Below are positions 23,688-28,417 of a stretch of DNA of 28,417 bases, piece after piece. Each line of letters begins with the position of its first letter. Within the stretch, counting starts at the first letter, position 1. Origin of the DNA: CAVLCC01 sp963624975 (GTDB lineage Bacteria; Actinomycetota; Coriobacteriia; Coriobacteriales; CADBOM01). The notes under the pieces are model-generated. The model ran no database searches. It saw only the letters and a list, made by a program, of their open reading frames with translations, and had not been told where the DNA came from. The stretch covers positions 1 through 28,417 of the forward strand of contig CAVFRF010000079.1 in assembly GCA_963624975.1 (NCBI GenBank). Reading direction: 5' to 3'. Made by a program: the position numbers and the translations under genes.

Positions 23688-24998
23688 CTACCCCTCGAGA
23701 AGGCCGGGCTCGATCTGGGCGAGAGCCTTGTTGACCGTGCGTACCGCGCACATCTTGCCGCACATGGTGCACGACTCGTCTTCCGACGGAGGAGCCGACT
23801 CCAGATACTTGCGCGGCTTGTCGCCGTCGATCGCCAGCTCGAACATGCGCTCCCAGTCGAAGGCGTGGCGCGCATCGGCCATGGCGTTGTCGCGCTCGCG
23901 TGCGCCTGGCACGCCCTTCGCGATGTCGGCCGCGTGCGCCGCGATGCGGGTGGCCACTATGCCCTCTCGCACGTCGTCCACGTCGGGCAGTCGCAAGTGT
24001 TCTGCCGGGGTCACATAACACAGGAAGTCCGCGCCGCTAGATGCGGCAATCGCGCCTCCGATCGCGCTCGTGATGTGGTCGTAGCCGGGGGCGATGTCGG
24101 TGACCAGCGGCCCCAGCACGTAGAACGGCGCGCCGTGACAGAGCCTCTTCTCCATCTTCATGTTTGCGGCGATCTCGTCGAGAGCCATGTGGCCGGGACC
24201 CTCCACCATCACCTGCACGTCGTGGTTCCAAGCACGCTGTGTGAGGTGCCCGATCTCGATTAGCTCGCAAACCTGCGAAGAGTCGGTGGAGTCGTCGAGA
24301 CAGCCGGGGCGCATCGCATCGCCGAGGCTCACCGTCATGTCGTGCTCGTAGAGGATGTCGAGCAGTTCGTCATAGTGCTCGAAGAAGGGGTTCTCGTTGC
24401 CTGTGAGCTTCATCCATGCGAAGAGAAGCGAGCCGCCGCGGCTCACGATATTCATCCTGCGGCCCTCGCGCATGAACGCGTCCACTGTGCGCTGGTTGAT
24501 GCCCGCGTGGATGGTCACGAAGTCCACGCCGCTCTCGGCATGTGCCCTCACCACGTCGAGGAAGTCCTGCGCGGTAGCCTCGGTGAGCTCCTTCTCGAGG
24601 TATCCCACTGCGTCGTACATGGGCACCGTGCCCACCATGGCGGTGCTCTTGGCAATCAGCTCCTTGCGGAACTTGGCCGTCTTGCCGCAGTTGGACAGGT
24701 CCATGATCGACTCCACGCCGTATTTCAGCGACATTTCGACCTTCTGCATCTCCACGTCGTAGTCGTGCATGTCGCCCGACACGCCGAGGTTCACGTTGAT
24801 CTTGGTGGAGAGGCCTTCGCCCACGCCCCACGGGTCGAGCGCAGTGTGCGCATGGTTGGCGGGAATCACGATCGTTCCGGCCGCCACACGGGGCATGAGC
24901 CAGTCGACGCTGCGGCCTTCTTTCTGCGCCACGCGCTCGATCTGCGGCGTGACGATGCCCTTTCGGGCAGCTTCCATCTGCGTTGAGTATTCAGCCAT
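23688..24998 (-). CDS. thiC: Phosphomethylpyrimidine synthase (short form)
   Basis: A 436-aa radical-SAM enzyme that turns aminoimidazole ribotide into HMP phosphate. Family blocks are STKINVNLGVSGD, YGVESIMDLSNCG, VGTVPMYDAVGY, FVTIHAGINQRTV, SRGGSLLFAWM, LGDAMRPGC, VEGPGHMALDEI, and APFYVLGPLVTDIAPGYDHITSAIGGA. The [4Fe-4S] motif near the C-terminus is CTMCGKMC (C-x2-C-x3-C), as in the shorter ThiC type that lacks the N-terminal domain of E. coli ThiC. AGGAGC six nt upstream supports the ATG at 24998. It lies 27 nt after thiD in the same operon, under the riboswitch. Confidence 0.97.
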   Translation of the reverse strand: MAEYSTQMEAARKGIVTPQIERVAQKEGRSVDWLMPRVAAGTIVIPANHAHTALDPWGVGEGLSTKINVNLGVSGDMHDYDVEMQKVEMSLKYGVESIMDLSNCGKTAKFRKELIAKSTAMVGTVPMYDAVGYLEKELTEATAQDFLDVVRAHAESGVDFVTIHAGINQRTVDAFMREGRRMNIVSRGGSLLFAWMKLTGNENPFFEHYDELLDILYEHDMTVSLGDAMRPGCLDDSTDSSQVCELIEIGHLTQRAWNHDVQVMVEGPGHMALDEIAANMKMEKRLCHGAPFYVLGPLVTDIAPGYDHITSAIGGAIAASSGADFLCYVTPAEHLRLPDVDDVREGIVATRIAAHAADIAKGVPGARERDNAMADARHAFDWERMFELAIDGDKPRKYLESAPPSEDESCTMCGKMCAVRTVNKALAQIEPGLLEG

Positions 24999-25025
24999 GC
25001 TTGCTCCTAAAAGAATTGTTGGAAT

Positions 25026-25841
25026 CTATATGAACGGGTCGATGATCGACGAGCCTTTGCCCATTCCGGTGGGGGAGAAGATCATCGACGCTATCTTGTC
25101 GTGTGCGACCTGCACCGATTCGGCGAGGGGGAGGCCCTTCGCAAGTCCGCATGCGATGGCGGTGGAAAGCGAGCATCCGGTTCCGTGAAACTCTCCGGGG
25201 ACGCGCTGCGACTTCGTTTCGAGCAGAATCTCGATGTCGTCCGAGCTTGAAGTGCTAGCGGCATATAGGCGGTCGATGCAAAGCTCACCGCAGTCCGAAT
25301 CGGCTTCGCCGTGTCCGCCCTTTATGAGCACGTTGCGCACTCCGAACGAGAGGAGCTTTGCTGCCGCTTCGCGCATCGCGGATTCGCTAGCGGCCCTGAC
25401 TGCCGTGAGAGCTTCCGCTTCGGGCAGGTTGGGCGTGATCGCCGTGGCTAGCGGGAATAGCGTCTGCTTGAGCGTGTCGACGAGCGACTCCTCTGCAAGC
25501 GCTGCGCCCGATGTGGCCACTAGCACGGGGTCGAGCACGACGGGTACCTCGCGATGCCCGCGCAGCGCATCGGCGATGGCAAGCGCCACCTCGGAGCTGC
25601 CGATCATGCCGATCTTGATGGCCTGCGGGGGCACGTCGGCAAACACGGCGTCGATCTGCGCCTTCACCATCTCGGGAGGCATCTGCTCCACGGCGTATAC
25701 GCCCATGGTGTTCTGTGCGGTGATGGCCGTGATCGCGCAAGTGGCATGCACGCCAAGCGAGGCGGCGACCTTGATGTCGATCTGGAGTCCGGCTCCAGCG
25801 ATGCTGTCGGAGCCGGCAATTGCAAGAATGCTCTTCTTCAT
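25026..25841 (-). CDS. thiD: Hydroxymethylpyrimidine/phosphomethylpyrimidine kinase
   Basis: A ~271-aa ribokinase-fold kinase that phosphorylates HMP and HMP-P. Motifs are ILAIAGSDSIAGAGLQIDIK at the N-terminus, ITAITAQNTMGV, IKIGMIGS, VLDPVLVATSG, TPNLPEAEAL, VLIKGGHG, and the catalytic FHGTGCSLSTAIA. It is the first gene of the operon thiD-thiC-thiM-thiE. Three in-frame ATGs are possible. The one at 25859 lies inside the TPP riboswitch and is unlikely. ATGs at 25847 and 25841 remain; 25841 (MKKSILAIAGSD) best matches family starts. The only RBS-like run, GGGG, is part of the aptamer. Confidence 0.94.
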   Translation of the reverse strand: MKKSILAIAGSDSIAGAGLQIDIKVAASLGVHATCAITAITAQNTMGVYAVEQMPPEMVKAQIDAVFADVPPQAIKIGMIGSSEVALAIADALRGHREVPVVLDPVLVATSGAALAEESLVDTLKQTLFPLATAITPNLPEAEALTAVRAASESAMREAAAKLLSFGVRNVLIKGGHGEADSDCGELCIDRLYAASTSSSDDIEILLETKSQRVPGEFHGTGCSLSTAIACGLAKGLPLAESVQVAHDKIASMIFSPTGMGKGSSIIDPFI

Positions 25842-25847
25842 ATCCAT

Positions 25848-25924
25848 TCGGCCCCGCATTACCGGAACCGTCCTTTCGGTCGCGGGCCAAGCCCGCCTCT
25901 CAGCCGCCGTCCGGCAGCTCCCGA
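25848..25924 (-). promoter_or_regulatory. TPP riboswitch (THI element) controlling thiDCME
   Basis: Read on the minus strand, the stretch has the THI-box order: a P1 side TCGG, CGGGAGC, hairpin P3 GCTGCC/GGCGGC, the invariant CTGAGAGG, a stem GCGGGC/GCCCGC, GACCG, and CGGTAATGCGG, with the closing CCGA pairing back to TCGG. It lies immediately before thiD. It departs from consensus where ACCTGATC would be expected (ACGGTTCC here) and is compact at ~77 nt. The last strand contains the GGGG that would serve as the thiD RBS, so ligand binding probably hides the RBS directly. Confidence 0.85.
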
Positions 25925-25952
25925 TGCAGTAGAAGTTTTCAAAGACATTTCA

Positions 25953-25961
25953 ATGCTAGCA
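25953..25961 (-). promoter_or_regulatory. Putative extended -10 of the thi operon
   Basis: The minus strand reads TGCTAGCAT, an extended -10 (TGn plus TAGCAT), about 30 nt before the riboswitch. No strong -35 accompanies it. Confidence 0.35.
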
Positions 25962-26194
25962 CTGCGCGCATGGGCAGGCGCAATGCAATCCGCGATATGC
26001 CACGACTTGCCTATATAGCCGTTTCGCGTAAGTGCGCCCAAACGGCTCAATATTTTGGACGAGGCCTTCGCTTGGCATGTAAATTCAAAATAGTGATAGT
26101 CATGGAATTCGGGCATCGATTCAAGCCTGCCAGCATCTATCATCGTATCGTTCTGGATAGCGATAAGCGCGGGGTCGAGTAGGAGCTGGACTAA
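25962..26194. other. Divergent intergenic region thi operon / phosphatase
   Basis: About 230 nt with AT-rich patches and no gene. The phosphatase promoter candidate at 26072-26100 lies in it. Apart from the thi promoter candidate just to its left, I see no repeats or operators. Confidence 0.4.
26072..26100 (+). promoter_or_regulatory. Putative promoter of the phosphatase gene
   Basis: TTGGCA (26072-26077) and GATAGT (26095-26100) are separated by 17 nt. This would give a leader of roughly 90 nt before the GTG at 26195. Confidence 0.35.
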
Positions 26195-26728
26195 GTGAAC
26201 CGAATCATATTCATCTGCCATGGCAACATCTGCCGGTCGACGATGGCGCAGTCCGTGATGCAGGATATGGTCGACCGCGCGGGGCTTGGCGGCGTATTCG
26301 TGATCGACTCCGCGGCCACCACCAACGACGAGCTGGGCAACCCGCCGCATCATGGAACGGTTCGCAAGCTTGCGCAGGTCGGGGTGCCGCTGGTCGAGCA
26401 TCGCGCCCGCAAGATTCGACGCGATGAATACGACGACTGGGACCTCGTCGTGTATATGGATGGCGAGAACGAGCGTCACCTCGAGCGCATCTTCGGCGCC
26501 GATCCGCAGGGCAAGTTCGTGCGCATGCTGGCGTTCGCGCCCGGCGGCATGCTGGTCGATGTGCATGGCAAACCGCTGCCAGGCGCTTACGACGAGGCGA
26601 CCATCGCGAAGGCTAGCGCGGCAGCCGACGACGTTGCCGACCCGTGGTTTACCGGAAACTTCGAGGACACCTACCGCGATGTGCTGTCCGGCTGCACCGG
26701 ATTGCTGGCCTGGTGCAGCGAGGGTTAG
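26195..26728 (+). CDS. Low-molecular-weight protein tyrosine phosphatase
   Basis: A 177-aa cytoplasmic phosphatase. The catalytic P-loop C8-HGNIC-R14-ST is at the N-terminus in the sequence IIFICHGNICRSTMAQ. RARKI and LVVYMD segments follow, and the general-acid motif DPWF lies near residue 150 (DVADPWFTGNFEDTYRDV). The usual length is ~155; about 20 extra residues lie in the middle (FAPGGMLVDVHGKPLPG region). The GTG start at 26195 has AGGAG nine nt upstream. It stands alone, divergent from the thi operon. No capsule or BY-kinase partner is in the window. Confidence 0.93.
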   Translation: MNRIIFICHGNICRSTMAQSVMQDMVDRAGLGGVFVIDSAATTNDELGNPPHHGTVRKLAQVGVPLVEHRARKIRRDEYDDWDLVVYMDGENERHLERIFGADPQGKFVRMLAFAPGGMLVDVHGKPLPGAYDEATIAKASAAADDVADPWFTGNFEDTYRDVLSGCTGLLAWCSEG

Positions 26729-26919
26729 CCTGTGCTTACATAACATCGTCAGCTGGTGCCAAACGGTGCCGGATTATTCTCGTGATCTTTATATTTAGAG
26801 AACCATAGCCTCGACTTCGCAAGCTTCGCGAGTGGACTCTTTTGGCAATGCTGTCGATTTTTGTCCGCCCTGCGTTTAAACTTAGCAAGGCTGAATTATT
26901 TTTGGGGTTAGGGGTTTGC

Positions 26920-28417
26920 ATGTCTAAGCTGGAAAAGCTTTCCAGGGTTCTGCTTGCCTTCGTGCTTGTCGTGGGCGTTATGCCTTCGGCTGCTCTTGCC
27001 GATACGGGGAGCGCACAGGGCGATGGCGGCACCGTCGTAGAAAATGGCGACGCGTCTGGTGAAGAGGAGGTCGTCGATCCGATAGAGGATACCGACGAGC
27101 TTGATACGCCAGACCAACAGGAGGCAGCACCCGACGACACGGCAGCGGATCCGAATGCCGCGGAGCTCGAATCATCCGAGGGCACCGAGAACTCGGACAT
27201 CACCATAGAGCCCGATACCGGTCGCTATATCGAGGACGGCACGTATATACTCTCGTCGGCAATCGACCCCTTCAAGGTGCTCGACATCGCGCATGGTTCT
27301 ACCTCTGATGGAGCACTTCTGCAGATCTACGAGTCCAACAAGACGGTCGCCCAGCAGTTCAGCTTCGTATACGACGAGACCAACGGCCTCTACACCATCA
27401 CCAACGTCAAGTCTGGAAAAGTGCTCGAGGCGGCCGGAGCCGAAGCCAAGAACGGCGTGGCGGTCGAGCAGTCGGAACCCGACGGCTCGCAATCCCAGCT
27501 CTGGGCTATCGGCAAGAGCGACGACGGCACCATCTCTATCCACAGCGCCCTCAACCAGCATTGGGTCATGGACGTGAAGGGCGGATCGTCGGACAACTAC
27601 ACTGCAATCCAGCTTCACGATATCAACGGGACGGCTGCTCAGAGCTTCTACCCGATTGGCACGCCGGCTTCGGTCGTAGGCGGCAAGACCATCGAGGACG
27701 GCTACTATACGATAGCGTCGAGCGGCAATAGCTCGAAGGTCCTGGACGTGGCCAGCGGATCCACCGAGAGCGGTGCCAACATCAGGCTGTGGAATTCCAA
27801 CGAATCCGCGGCTCAGAGGTTCAAGTTCGAATGCGACGACGAGGGCTTCTACACCATTGCCAACATGAAGTCGGGCAAAGTGCTCGATGCCGCCAGCGCA
27901 AACCTCGTGCCCAGCACCAACGTGAGACAGTGGAACTCCAACTGCACCGATGCTCAGAAATGGGCTGTGCGCGCGAACGACGACGGCTCCTATTCGATCG
28001 TGAACAAGAACAGCGGCCTTATGCTGGATGCGGCCATCTCGGCTAAGGGCGAGAACGTCCAGCTGTGGGCTTCCGACTCGTCGCGCGTGCAGTCGTTCAG
28101 CATCCAATCGGCTGTGATGGAGCGCACCGTTGACGATGGCACCTATTTCGTCTCGTCGGCCAAGAGACGCAGCCTCGTCTTCGATGTGACCGGCGGGTCC
28201 AGGGACAAGGGCGCCGCGATTCAAGCCTATACGTCCAACATGACCGATGCGCAGCGGTTCGCTTTCGAATACGACGAGACCACCGGATTCTACACGATCA
28301 CCAACGCCAAGTCGGGCAAGGTGCTGGACGCCACTGGCGGCAGCGTTTCGAAGGGAACGAAGATCCAGCAGTGGACTGCCAACGGAACGCTAGCGCAGGC
28401 TTGGGAAGTGGTTGTAG
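26920..28417 (+). CDS. Secreted protein with repeated ricin-type beta-trefoil lectin domains (3' end beyond window)
   Basis: At least 499 codons, open at the window edge. Residues 1-27 are a signal peptide (basic start, hydrophobic core, AALA cleavage site). Residues ~28-98 are an acidic Asp/Glu/Ala/Thr-rich linker. Three ricin-like beta-trefoil units follow from about 101, 255 and 403. Each starts with (E/D)DG(T/Y)Y and contains repeated SGKVLD(A/V)A, (I/L)Q/RxW and AQ(R/K)(F/W) motifs, roughly 45 residues apart; the third is cut off. Such units bind sugars, so the protein is probably a cell-surface or secreted carbohydrate binder or hydrolase whose catalytic or anchoring part lies downstream. 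AGGGG lies before the ATG at 26920. An enzyme domain cannot be excluded beyond the edge. Confidence 0.88.
   Translation, partial: MSKLEKLSRVLLAFVLVVGVMPSAALADTGSAQGDGGTVVENGDASGEEEVVDPIEDTDELDTPDQQEAAPDDTAADPNAAELESSEGTENSDITIEPDTGRYIEDGTYILSSAIDPFKVLDIAHGSTSDGALLQIYESNKTVAQQFSFVYDETNGLYTITNVKSGKVLEAAGAEAKNGVAVEQSEPDGSQSQLWAIGKSDDGTISIHSALNQHWVMDVKGGSSDNYTAIQLHDINGTAAQSFYPIGTPASVVGGKTIEDGYYTIASSGNSSKVLDVASGSTESGANIRLWNSNESAAQRFKFECDDEGFYTIANMKSGKVLDAASANLVPSTNVRQWNSNCTDAQKWAVRANDDGSYSIVNKNSGLMLDAAISAKGENVQLWASDSSRVQSFSIQSAVMERTVDDGTYFVSSAKRRSLVFDVTGGSRDKGAAIQAYTSNMTDAQRFAFEYDETTGFYTITNAKSGKVLDATGGSVSKGTKIQQWTANGTLAQAWEVVV

Noticed and set aside
23648..23875. N-terminal extension of thiM
   Set aside because: The 76 extra residues are Arg/Ser-rich, overlap thiC in another frame and are absent from the family; MSLEKII at 23647 has an RBS.
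25842..25859. thiD start at ATG 25859
   Set aside because: This ATG is the conserved TAATGC segment of the TPP aptamer, not a start codon.

Overview
This is a GC-rich, densely coding bacterial window. The gene content fits an anaerobic high-GC Gram-positive of the Coriobacteriia (Eggerthellaceae-like gut actinobacteria). Pointers are GTG/TTG starts behind strong AGGAGG sites, paired PucR-type regulators, corrinoid-methyltransferase-family enzymes, a short-form ThiC, tandem YhgE/Pip proteins and a ricin-lectin surface protein. The taxon is an inference; there is no rRNA in the window and I saw no tRNA gene.

Left third (1-11.3 kb): an accessory catabolic and regulatory region. The 3' tail of an unknown gene and its terminator are followed by two homologous PucR-family activators (141-1715 minus, 3238-4854 plus). 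They flank a uroporphyrinogen-decarboxylase-superfamily (MtaA/MtbA-like) methyltransferase (2034-3005). Next is a lipoprotein with a ComEC-type metallo-beta-lactamase domain (5023-5994). Then comes a block bounded by two homologous TetR regulators (6242-6913, 10610-11266), which encloses an MFS transporter (7192-8508) and a non-pyrrolysine MttB-superfamily methyltransferase (8665-10086). Four copies of a 16-bp palindrome (consensus TGTRAACATGTTYACA) sit in front of the first tetR and in front of the transporter. They read as the operators of an autoregulated tetR / transporter-methyltransferase regulon. Between mttB and the second tetR lies a striking array of seven 24-bp repeats, three in one orientation and four in the other, at 41-42 bp spacing. 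It resembles the multiply repeated ends of an insertion sequence with the middle missing.

Middle (11.3-22.1 kb): glutamyl-Q tRNA(Asp) synthetase (minus strand, possibly leaderless), a translationally coupled pair of large YhgE/Pip membrane proteins, a PPK2 polyphosphate kinase with a 1-nt overlapping SAM methyltransferase, an MFS transporter with an unusual cysteine-rich C-terminal tail, and tryptophanyl-tRNA synthetase with a strong terminator.

Right (22.1-28.4 kb): a minus-strand thiamine operon thiD-thiC-thiM-thiE led by a compact TPP riboswitch that abuts the thiD start. It covers HMP synthesis, HMP kinase, thiazole kinase and thiamine-phosphate synthase, but no thiazole synthesis gene is present here. 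Divergent from it is a low-molecular-weight protein tyrosine phosphatase. The window ends inside a secreted protein with at least three ricin-type beta-trefoil domains.

The most interesting part is 6.1-11.3 kb. It looks like a self-contained uptake and demethylation module for an unidentified methylated compound, with its operators visible, although no corrinoid protein or reductive activator is in the window.
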